Positions 5,122-9,959 of a DNA stretch of 9,959 bases are shown here, piece after piece. Source of the stretch: a bacterium (GTDB lineage: Bacteria; Cyanobacteriota; Vampirovibrionia; Gastranaerophilales; Gastranaerophilaceae). The stretch's first letter is position 1; the number at the start of each line of letters is the position of its first letter. The stretch spans positions 1 through 9,959 of the forward strand of contig JAKSUP010000030.1 of NCBI GenBank assembly GCA_024408905.1. The letters are read 5' to 3'. Below the pieces are notes generated by a model. That model was not told where the DNA came from. It did no database searches and saw only the letters and a list, made by a program, of their open reading frames with translations. Position numbers and translations under genes: made by a program.

Positions 5122-5502
5122 ATGGGAAAAGAAAGAATAACAGAATTACAAAACGGAAAACAGCTTGACGATATTCAGAATGTAGCAAAATACATTGATT
5201 TAATTGACAAAGATGAAGAAATAACAAAAATTATTGAATTACTTTTTTCGGAAAATGGTTTAGGGGAAGTCACAACTCAAGAATATGTATTTCTTGAAAA
5301 TTGGTTTAAGGTGCAAAGTCCTGATTATGACGGAATAATGGAAAAAGTAAAATCGGCTAATGGTCTTACCGATGAGGATAAACTTTTAGTTCATCAGCTT
5401 ATATCTACAGCTTCTTCTTATAGTTTTATGCTCGGCACTAAGGTTGCACTCGATAAACTTAAAAAGAATAAAACACTTGCTAAAAAATATCTTGATATTT
5501 AA
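5122..5502 (+). CDS. Hypothetical alpha-helical protein, first gene of the four-gene operon (126 aa)
   Basis: 126 aa, with AAAGGAG 10 bases before the ATG. The composition is acidic and helical throughout. Segments of note are DIQNVAKYIDLIDKDEEITKIIELLF (about 16-42, split by charged turns), EYVFLENWFKVQSPDYDGIM (about 53-73) and a basic C-terminal helix, LDKLKKNKTLAKKYLDI. There is no signal peptide, transmembrane helix or catalytic motif. I do not recognise a family. It is followed 22 bases later by the 349-aa gene, in an apparent operon reaching 8315. It could be a small adaptor or immunity-type subunit, but nothing in the sequence proves that. Confidence 0.8.
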   Translation: MGKERITELQNGKQLDDIQNVAKYIDLIDKDEEITKIIELLFSENGLGEVTTQEYVFLENWFKVQSPDYDGIMEKVKSANGLTDEDKLLVHQLISTASSYSFMLGTKVALDKLKKNKTLAKKYLDI

Positions 5503-5524
5503 TAGTAAAAAGGGGGTTCGAGTT

Positions 5525-6574
5525 ATGAAAATTTCAAAGAAAGTAATTGATTTAGCTATATATAGAATTAATCAATTCATTAAAGTAGAAGATATGAATT
5601 ATATTTTAAAAGAAATTGACGGAATGAAAATTTCAAAATTAAATACGATGTCAAGGGAAACAAAAAAAGAAATGATAATTGAAAAAGTAAAAGAAAAACA
5701 AAATTTAGATATTATCTTTGATTATGTTTTCTTGCTTACATCAGATGTTTTGGAAATGCTCGAAATAACTCAATATAAGTTAAGGAAATTAATAGATGAA
5801 GGTTTAATAGAAGTTGGTTATGTATCATATACGACCGATAGAAAAACATTTTACTACAGGCTCAAAGATATTCTCGAATTTAAAGCATCGCATAAAAAGG
5901 ATATAAAAGAATATAATCAGAAAGTTAGTCGTATTAAACAAAAGAGAAACGTAAAAATAGGACAAATTCCTTTAACAGTAGAAAATATATCGGAAGCCTT
6001 ATATGTAATTAATAAATCGGCTAAAAAGTCAAGGGATAGTAAAAATCAATCAATGTCAAGAAATGTAACAAAATCTTGTAGAACAAGAATGAACAACCTC
6101 TATAATTTAAAAGAAGAAGTCATAGAACTGTTAAAATCAATGGACTTGGTTGAAATTTTAGGTGTACATAAACAGTACATAAAGACAATGCCGAGAATAA
6201 AAAGAAATTACAATTATCGTAATAGAAATGATTATTTTGATTATGATGAAGATTATGACGAAGATTATAACGAAGATGGTTACGATGAAGATTATAATGA
6301 AGAAACAGCTTTTGATTATGATAATGAAGAAACAAAAATTCCTGAAATAAAAGAGAATATATTAGTGTTATTTAAGTTTGGAAACTTTACATTTCATATC
6401 CCTATAGATAGTGAGTGGGAAAAACAAGAAGTAATTCAAAAATACAAAGTATTTGATGAAGAATTAGGGATTGTTTCTGCCGAAATGAAAGTAAAACCAA
6501 AATTAAAATACTATGAATCAGTTAGTTTGCTCAATGAATTTTTAACCAAAAAGAAAATAGATAAGGGAGAGTGA
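5525..6574 (+). CDS. 349-aa protein with helix-turn-helix-like segment and acidic Tyr/Asp/Glu tract
   Basis: Start at 5525, where AAAAGGGGG precedes the ATG; an upstream in-frame ATG at 5444 lies within the previous gene. Residues about 70-120 (LLTSDVLEMLEITQYKLRKL, then IDEGLIEVGY and FYYRLKDILEFK) resemble a MerR/excisionase-type winged helix-turn-helix. Residues 140-200 are strongly basic and helical. Residues about 236-269 are a low-complexity run of D, E, Y and N (repeats of YDEDY / YNED). The end (about 276-349) appears to be a separate beta-rich domain (ILVLFKFGNFTFHIPID). It is probably a DNA-binding protein of the operon, perhaps a regulator or a replication or transfer factor. No named family is recognised. 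The next gene follows after 6 bases. Confidence 0.78.
   Translation: MKISKKVIDLAIYRINQFIKVEDMNYILKEIDGMKISKLNTMSRETKKEMIIEKVKEKQNLDIIFDYVFLLTSDVLEMLEITQYKLRKLIDEGLIEVGYVSYTTDRKTFYYRLKDILEFKASHKKDIKEYNQKVSRIKQKRNVKIGQIPLTVENISEALYVINKSAKKSRDSKNQSMSRNVTKSCRTRMNNLYNLKEEVIELLKSMDLVEILGVHKQYIKTMPRIKRNYNYRNRNDYFDYDEDYDEDYNEDGYDEDYNEETAFDYDNEETKIPEIKENILVLFKFGNFTFHIPIDSEWEKQEVIQKYKVFDEELGIVSAEMKVKPKLKYYESVSLLNEFLTKKKIDKGE
6228..6330 (+). repeat. Low-complexity coding repeat (GATTATGACGAAGAT-type units)
   Basis: Degenerate 9-15 base units built from GAT, TAT, GAA and AAT encode the acidic tract YDEDYDEDYNED within the 349-aa protein. Such tracts vary in length by slippage. Confidence 0.6.
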
Positions 6575-6580
6575 TATAAA

Positions 6581-7435
6581 ATGAGCGAATATAAATTAAG
6601 AAATAGGACAAATTGGGAAAAAGTGTTTAATGAAATAAAACTGTTGAGAGAAACCATTTCTTACAGAATTAAAAAAAGTACATTATCAGCAGACTGGAAT
6701 AACAGGGACCATAAAAGAGCTGGAAATAACATTGTGACTTGTTTTAATGTTACGATTGACGAAAAATCAAATTTTGAAATTCAACCTAAGCAAGGATTGA
6801 TTAAGGTAGATGATAAAGTTCTTGGATTTAATGTTAAATTTGTTTTTCCGAAAGAATGGGATATAGTCTACGAAGTTGTAGTGTCGGAAGATTGGAAAAG
6901 AATCATAGAAGATGAATATACAAAAGCTATCGAACAAGGCTATTGGGATGTAAAAGTAGATAATAAAGATAATGATATAACTTTGTGGTATAATAGTTTA
7001 ACATCGAAAGAAAGAGAAGATATAGAAAAATTATGGTATAATGAATTAGATACTTATGAAGTAATAACGAACTTCTATGATGCTATTATTGAAAAATTTA
7101 ATGAATTTGTAGAAAAGTACAATACTTACAGGGACTTAATCGAAGAAATTTATAAAATCGGCATTGATGATAATGCAGAATATATTGGTTCTATCCATCA
7201 AGCAATTACGATGGGCGGTGGTAAATTTGAGCCTACAAATAATCATTTAAGTGTGTTTTTAAGTGAAATAAACAAAAATAGAGATATGAACTTAAAAGAA
7301 GAAATAGCATCTTCTATAGGTGATAGCAAAACCGAGTTTTTATGTAAAAAAAGTAGCATTGGTGCGATAATGAGATTTATAATAGAATTTCTTCAATATG
7401 ATAATTTTATGAATGTAACAGTAAAAGAGATATAA
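6581..7435 (+). CDS. Hypothetical protein, first of two tandem paralogues (284 aa)
   Basis: 284 aa, ATG 6 bases after the preceding stop, with GGGAG upstream. It shares with the next gene an N-terminal NRTxW motif, a central FxVxFxxPxEWDI motif (about 84-95), a region rich in W and acidic residues (LWYNSLTSKEREDIEKLWYN), and a C-terminal DLIEEIYxxGID followed by FLxEINxNRDMNLKEEI (about 226-242). It is acidic and mixed alpha/beta, with no signal peptide or transmembrane helix. No known catalytic motif is evident. A large cytosolic subunit is likely, perhaps paired with its paralogue as a heterodimer. Function unknown. Confidence 0.82.
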   Translation: MSEYKLRNRTNWEKVFNEIKLLRETISYRIKKSTLSADWNNRDHKRAGNNIVTCFNVTIDEKSNFEIQPKQGLIKVDDKVLGFNVKFVFPKEWDIVYEVVVSEDWKRIIEDEYTKAIEQGYWDVKVDNKDNDITLWYNSLTSKEREDIEKLWYNELDTYEVITNFYDAIIEKFNEFVEKYNTYRDLIEEIYKIGIDDNAEYIGSIHQAITMGGGKFEPTNNHLSVFLSEINKNRDMNLKEEIASSIGDSKTEFLCKKSSIGAIMRFIIEFLQYDNFMNVTVKEI

Positions 7436-8208
7436 TAAAACTAAATTAAAATAAAACGATATAAATTAAAATAATAACAGAAAAGGAATGATTGATATGA
7501 ATAAAAAAAATATGTTTCAAAATAGAACAAAATGGAATGATGTATTATCAAACAAAAAACTTTATGATACTATTTATAATGTAATAAGAGAAGAAATAAT
7601 TACAGGTTCTTACCATACAATGGGTAGCCATAAAATCGTGTTAAAAGAAGATGCTTTATATATAACCTCCAATGATAATGATGAAACAGACTATATTGAC
7701 GAATTTAAAATAAGCTTCCCTGTTACTTTTGCATTACCAGAAGAATGGGATATTATAGAAATTGATTTGAATGAAAACGAAGTATTTTATGACAACTATA
7801 AAAAATATATCGAAGAATATATCAAAGAAAATGATGAAGATTGTGGTTTTAAACCTGAAAAAGAAGAAGCCGATGTGCATACTTGGTTTTATGATTATAT
7901 TTCACCTGACGAACAAGATGACGTGATGTCTGATTGGTTCGATAGTCTTAAACCTGACAAATTGATTTATGAAATTTATTCAAATATAGATGAAAAATTT
8001 TCATTATTAATTAATGATTATGAGAAATATATGGATTTAATAGAAGAAATTTATTATACAGGTATTGATGAAGATGTTGCATATATAGAAAATTTATATA
8101 ATTCAATAACAAAAGATAAAGTCAAATTTGAAGTTTCAAAGAATGAACTTGATGCTTTTTTAGGTGAAATTAACACTAATAGAGATATGAACTTAAAAGA
8201 AGAAATAG
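7276..8208 (+). repeat. 31-bp exact direct repeat marking the gene duplication
   Basis: The 31 bases at 7276-7306 recur exactly at 8178-8208 and encode NRDMNLKEEI in both paralogues, while most of the two genes has diverged. This shows strong constraint on that segment or recent local conversion. Confidence 0.8.
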
Positions 8209-8315
8209 AAGAAAGTTTAGGTTTTGAAAAATCCAATATGTTATTTGAAAGTGTTAGTCTTGAAAAAGTGAAGGATTTTATTATTGATGGTATCGAATGT
8301 GGCACTTGGCAATAA
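7497..8315 (+). CDS. Hypothetical protein, second tandem paralogue (272 aa)
   Basis: The ATG at 7497 is preferred: AAAAGGA stands 9 bases upstream, whereas an in-frame ATG at 7488 touches the ribosome binding site. The 272-aa protein shares NRTKW (9-13), FxVxFxxPxEWDI (about 74-86), YMDLIEEIYYTGID (about 178-191) and FLGEINTNRDMNLKEEI (221-237) with the preceding gene, and differs most in the middle and at the ends. It is more acidic than its partner. It ends the four-gene operon, separated from its paralogue by 61 bases. No terminator is obvious after it; the next promoter starts 9 bases past its stop. Family and function are unknown. Confidence 0.82.
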   Translation: MNKKNMFQNRTKWNDVLSNKKLYDTIYNVIREEIITGSYHTMGSHKIVLKEDALYITSNDNDETDYIDEFKISFPVTFALPEEWDIIEIDLNENEVFYDNYKKYIEEYIKENDEDCGFKPEKEEADVHTWFYDYISPDEQDDVMSDWFDSLKPDKLIYEIYSNIDEKFSLLINDYEKYMDLIEEIYYTGIDEDVAYIENLYNSITKDKVKFEVSKNELDAFLGEINTNRDMNLKEEIEESLGFEKSNMLFESVSLEKVKDFIIDGIECGTWQ

Positions 8316-8323
8316 AGACACAT

Positions 8324-8352
8324 TTGACAATATCAATAAAATAAGATATAAT
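8324..8352 (+). promoter_or_regulatory. Perfect consensus promoter of the 137-aa gene
   Basis: TTGACA (8324-8329), a 17-base spacer, TATAAT (8347-8352). A second TATAAT at 8371-8376 has no matching -35. The gene starts about 45 bases after the predicted start site. Confidence 0.85.
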
Positions 8353-8401
8353 GCTCATTATGACATAGATTATAATACATAGAAAATGAGGTGTATCAAA
8401 A

Positions 8402-8815
8402 ATGAGCGAAAATAAAAAAACAGACTCCGAAATTACAAAAGATTATCAAGCAAAAATGACAATGTATAAAATAGCATTTCCGAAAGCCGATGAAAACAAT
8501 AATATTCCCGACTATAACGAAATGATAAAAAATAGAGCTTTAGAATTAGGATTTACAGTTGAAAAAGGTAGATTTAAGGGCGATGGCAATGTTAATGCTT
8601 ATGTGTTACATTTAATTGAAAAAGATTTAGGCATCGAAATGATAAAAGGTTTTTCTAAAATAAAGAAAAAAGAAAAAACTTATTCCGATGAAGAAATAGA
8701 AGAAGCAAACAAGTTAATTTCTGATTACGAAGAAAAAATGAATAGCTTGAAAGAATTTAAAAAATCACCTGAATACTTAGAAGCATTAAAGAAACTTAAA
8801 TCTAACAATAAATAA
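8402..8815 (+). CDS. Hypothetical charged protein, possibly ribbon-helix-helix-like (137 aa)
   Basis: 137 aa, with GAGGTG 8 bases before the ATG, a perfect promoter of its own and a strong terminator right after the stop, so it is monocistronic and probably well expressed. The layout is a short strand (MTMYKIAFPK), a helix (YNEMIKNRALELGF), a loop and a second helix, GNVNAYVLHLIEKDLGIE (about 65-82). The last resembles helix B of CopG-type ribbon-helix-helix proteins, and NAYVLHLIEKD is close to ADYINYLIEKD in the partition partner at 12-512. Residues 95-137 form a charged coiled coil. A DNA-binding regulator, perhaps of one of the repeated operators, is a reasonable but unproven guess. Confidence 0.78.
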   Translation: MSENKKTDSEITKDYQAKMTMYKIAFPKADENNNIPDYNEMIKNRALELGFTVEKGRFKGDGNVNAYVLHLIEKDLGIEMIKGFSKIKKKEKTYSDEEIEEANKLISDYEEKMNSLKEFKKSPEYLEALKKLKSNNK

Positions 8816-8818
8816 TAA

Positions 8819-8851
8819 AAAGGGAACAATAAAATTTTTGTTGTTCCCTTT
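8819..8851 (+). terminator. Terminator after the 137-aa gene
   Basis: AAAGGGAACAA (8819-8829) pairs perfectly over 11 bp with TTGTTCCCTTT (8841-8851), followed by ACTTTTG. It is symmetric enough to work in both directions. Confidence 0.8.
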
Positions 8852-8860
8852 ACTTTTGCG

Positions 8861-8889
8861 TTGCTTTTTATTAGAATTTATGATATAAT
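8861..8889 (+). promoter_or_regulatory. Promoter of the small-toxin mRNA
   Basis: TTGCTT (8861-8866), a 17-base spacer, TATAAT (8884-8889). It places the transcript start near 8896, at the TGTAGAGA element shared with the opposing RNA. Confidence 0.8.
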
Positions 8890-8895
8890 ACTTCT

Positions 8896-8955
8896 TGTAG
8901 AGAATAGCAAAGCGGTTATGACTTACCTCCAATCTAACGAAAGGAGGGACAGCCA
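8896..8955 (+). promoter_or_regulatory. Structured 5' leader of the toxin mRNA with sequestered ribosome binding site
   Basis: CCTCC (8926-8930) is complementary to GGAGG (8943-8947), the ribosome binding site, around a 12-base loop, so the site is predicted closed. Ahead of it is a 5' stem ATAGC / GTTAT (8905-8919). GCGGTTAT (8912-8919) is also exactly complementary to ATAACCGC (9036-9043) after the toxin stop, allowing a 5'-3' fold-back like that of type I toxin mRNAs. Confidence 0.65.
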
Positions 8956-9039
8956 ATGGAAATATTACAATGTATTTACTATGTTGTTGCAACAATTTCT
9001 ATTATTGTGCGTCTTATCAAAGATTGCATAAAAAAATAA
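8956..9039 (+). CDS. Probable type I toxin peptide, hydrophobic with basic tail (27 aa)
   Basis: 27 aa: MEILQCIYYVVATISII followed by VRLIKDCIKK. A single hydrophobic helix (about 3-21) has a positively charged end, the usual form of small membrane-acting type I toxins. A very strong ribosome binding site (AAAGGAGGG) lies 8 bases upstream but is predicted to be paired with CCTCC. The gene lies between convergent promoters, with an antisense RNA running over its 3' end and a shared bidirectional terminator, as in Fst/par-type loci. I do not match it to a named toxin family. It probably kills plasmid-free segregants by membrane damage; that is inferred from layout. Confidence 0.7.
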   Translation: MEILQCIYYVVATISIIVRLIKDCIKK

Positions 9040-9124
9040 CCGCCTGTGCTACCAACACAAGCGGTTAAAAGTAATTTATTTTTAACACATTTTCGTAAGT
9101 CGTAGCCGTCAGCTACTCTCTACA
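9030..9124 (-). ncRNA. Predicted antisense RNA antitoxin (about 95 nt)
   Basis: A minus-strand promoter at 9130-9157 and a terminator ending in seven T define a transcript from about 9124 to 9030. It is convergent with the toxin mRNA and overlaps the toxin stop codon, terminator and 3' region, giving perfect complementarity there. Its 5' end carries a hairpin, GTAGC-TGACG-GCTAC, inside a 30-base element (9095-9124) that is nearly the same as the 5' end of the toxin mRNA (8896-8926). The start is estimated from the -10. Confidence 0.7.
9037..9067. terminator. Shared terminator of the toxin mRNA and antisense RNA
   Basis: TAACCGC (9037-9043) pairs with GCGGTTA (9061-9067), then one mismatch, then TGTG / CACA, with a 7-base loop. 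On the minus strand seven T follow (9030-9036), an excellent terminator for the antisense RNA. The plus-side tail AAAGTAATTTATTTTT is weaker. Confidence 0.8.
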
Positions 9125-9129
9125 CTTTT

Positions 9130-9157
9130 ATTATAACACAAATAAATTAAATGTCAA
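9130..9157 (-). promoter_or_regulatory. Promoter of the antisense RNA
   Basis: Minus-strand reading: perfect TTGACA (9152-9157), a 16-base spacer, perfect TATAAT (9130-9135). It is closer to consensus than the toxin promoter, as expected for an antitoxin that must be in excess. Confidence 0.82.
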
Positions 9158-9158
9158 T

Positions 9159-9187
9159 AAGCTATTACTAAAAATAATAGCTTTTTT
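9159..9187 (+). terminator. Backup plus-strand terminator after the toxin locus
   Basis: AAGCTATTA (9159-9167) pairs perfectly with TAATAGCTT (9175-9183), then four more T. It would stop toxin transcripts that pass the shared terminator. Confidence 0.75.
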
Positions 9188-9255
9188 GTGTTCGTAAAAT
9201 TTTGATGTATCACAATGAAATTTGAATTTCAATTATGATTACAACCTCTCCAAAA

Positions 9256-9308
9256 TGCCTTATTTTTAAGGCAAAAAAGGGAATATCATTTTTTAGATAT
9301 ACCCTTTT
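9256..9308 (-). terminator. Double terminator of the Spo0A-like genes
   Basis: Two hairpins in series follow the minus-strand genes. The first met is 9275-9287 with 9296-9308 (AAAAGGGAATATC / GATATACCCTTTT, one mismatch), followed by six T on the minus strand. The second is TGCCTTA / TAAGGCA (9256-9262, 9267-9273) with a 4-base loop, followed by TTTT. Confidence 0.75.
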
Positions 9309-9327
9309 ATTTTAAGTATATATGGAG

Positions 9328-9361
9328 AAACTAACTATAAGCAAATAAAAACTAACTATAA
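9328..9361. repeat. 13-bp direct repeat just past the Spo0A-like stop codon
   Basis: AAACTAACTATAA occurs at 9328-9340 and 9349-9361, with a 21-base period (two helical turns). Only two copies are present. It may be a trace of a binding site or of duplication. Confidence 0.45.
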
Positions 9362-9362
9362 A

Positions 9363-9656
9363 TTAGCTATCTCGTTTAATTTCTGCTAACAGCATTATAA
9401 TTGTTGTGTTCGTTGGTTTCTTAATTCGTTTGATTTTTTCGCTATCATTCATAGCTATGCTATATCGAATAGCTCTTTCAATACTTGCTTCCGATGTATC
9501 AAAAGTCAATCCCAAAGCAGGATAAAGTATTTTAGTTGTAGCTATGATGTCATCATCAGGTGTTGTACTAATAAAATCAATAGCCTTTTTCAAATAGTAA
9601 TACCCACGCAAATTAGGTGTAAAACCATAGTCAATTAATAATTCTGTTGTTGTCAT
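9363..9656 (-). CDS. Receiver-less Spo0A C-terminal domain protein (97 aa)
   Basis: 97 aa from the ATG at 9656 (AGGAG 9 bases upstream; a TTG at 9662 is too close to that site). The whole protein matches the sporulation-specific DNA-binding domain of Spo0A: LLIDYGFTPNLRGYYYLKKAIDFI, KILYPALGLTFDTSEASIERAIRYSI and KPTNTTIIMLLAEI correspond to Spo0A [47 protein letters not shown] and KPTNSEFIAMVADKL. The recognition-helix segment SIERAIRYSI is retained. There is no receiver domain or phosphorylation aspartate, so phosphorelay control is not expected. It lies 25 bases after a paralogue in the same operon. It may compete for or modulate 0A-box-type sites, or regulate the element itself. Confidence 0.85.
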   Translation of the reverse strand: MTTTELLIDYGFTPNLRGYYYLKKAIDFISTTPDDDIIATTKILYPALGLTFDTSEASIERAIRYSIAMNDSEKIKRIKKPTNTTIIMLLAEIKRDS

Positions 9657-9681
9657 TGCCAAACACTCCTTTTTAATTAAA

Positions 9682-9959
9682 TCATTTTAACTGTAATGCT
9701 AAGTATGTAATTACATTTTTGTTTGTTGGTTTTATTCCTGTTTTCAACCAAAAATCTTTTAATGTAATTTCAATGCTATACCTGATTGTTCTTTCAATTC
9801 CATAATTAGATGTGTAAAACTTACGGGCTAATGTTGGATATATGACTTTTTCTGTTCTATTATCATCAAATTTTATAACATAGTCAATAGCCTCGACTAA
9901 ATACTTAAATCCTTTTAATGACGGTGCAAAACCATAATTCAATAAAAGGTTGATAATAT
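9682..9959 (-). CDS. Second Spo0A C-terminal domain protein, 5' end beyond the window
   Basis: The frame is open to the window edge: upstream of Leu-Asn-Tyr-Gly-Phe it continues IINLL, aligning with TELL in its paralogue. The TTG at 9942 is therefore probably internal and the gene partial. The visible part shows the Spo0A-C pattern: NYGFAPSLKGFKYLVEAIDYVI, KVIYPTLARKFYTSNYGIER, TIRYSIE and KPTNKNVITYLALQL. It is related to, but clearly diverged from, the next gene downstream, so the tandem pair is an old duplication. Whether a receiver domain or another N-terminus precedes it cannot be seen. The promoter also lies outside. Confidence 0.8.
   Translation of the reverse strand, partial: IINLLLNYGFAPSLKGFKYLVEAIDYVIKFDDNRTEKVIYPTLARKFYTSNYGIERTIRYSIEITLKDFWLKTGIKPTNKNVITYLALQLK

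Noticed and set aside
5444..5524. Upstream start for the 349-aa protein
   Set aside because: It overlaps the preceding gene and has no ribosome binding site; GGGGG precedes ATG 5525.
6228..6330. Repeat units as a possible CRISPR-like array
   Set aside because: The units are short, contiguous, in frame and coding, with no spacers.
6120..6335. Minus-strand reading frame rich in His and Asn
   Set aside because: It is an antisense shadow of the acidic repeat tract, with no ribosome binding site and implausible composition.
5525..6574. 349-aa HTH-like protein as plasmid replication initiator
   Set aside because: The position after a gene-free stretch is suggestive, but no Rep family motif is visible, so no such name is given.
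8786..8995. Minus-strand reading frame over the terminator and toxin leader
   Set aside because: It crosses a strong terminator and promoter and has no ribosome binding site; those elements explain the sequence.

Overview
The window is a low-GC, strongly A+T-rich stretch with clear Firmicutes signals: AGGAGG-type ribosome binding sites, consensus TTGACA/TATAAT promoters, and two proteins built only from the sporulation-specific Spo0A DNA-binding domain. That points to a spore-forming clostridial host or relative. A ParA/centromere-protein cassette, an ArdC-like antirestriction protein, a plasmid-type SSB and a probable type I toxin-antitoxin locus together suggest a plasmid or large integrated mobile element. 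No replication initiator, relaxase, integrase, rRNA or tRNA was recognised, so the element type is inferred.

Layout. (1) 12-1334, minus strand: a two-gene partition operon (parA, then a small AT-hook/ribbon-helix-helix-like partner) with its promoter and an extremely AT-rich upstream stretch. (2) 1335-1822: no protein gene, but a consensus promoter driving a terminated RNA of about 85 nt, a C5-run cluster (G-quadruplex potential on the minus strand) and a terminator. (3) 1823-4719: an ardC-like gene (minus) divergent from a plus-strand series of small genes ending in a double-OB-fold SSB. The two divergent promoters carry the same 14-bp palindrome between -35 and -10. The SSB gene appears to start at ATT. 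(4) 4720-5121: 400 bases without a gene, holding a terminator, short repeats and the promoter of the next operon. (5) 5122-8315: a four-gene operon of unrecognised proteins (126 aa, 349 aa with a helix-turn-helix-like segment and an acidic Y/D/E tract, and two tandem paralogues). (6) 8324-8851: a monocistronic 137-aa gene with perfect promoter and terminator. (7) 8861-9187: a compact convergent two-RNA locus encoding a 27-aa hydrophobic basic-tailed peptide and an antisense RNA, which looks like a type I toxin-antitoxin module. (8) 9256-9959, minus strand: two tandem Spo0A-C-only proteins, the upstream one cut by the window edge, with a terminator behind them.

How it fits together. Partition and the toxin-antitoxin locus would maintain the element. 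ArdC and SSB would protect and handle single-stranded DNA on entry. The shared palindrome suggests that the ardC side and the small-gene side are repressed together. The four-gene operon is the largest unexplained block. The best-supported unusual features are the ATT-started SSB, the mirror-image toxin/antitoxin RNAs, the shared spacer operator and the receiver-less Spo0A proteins.
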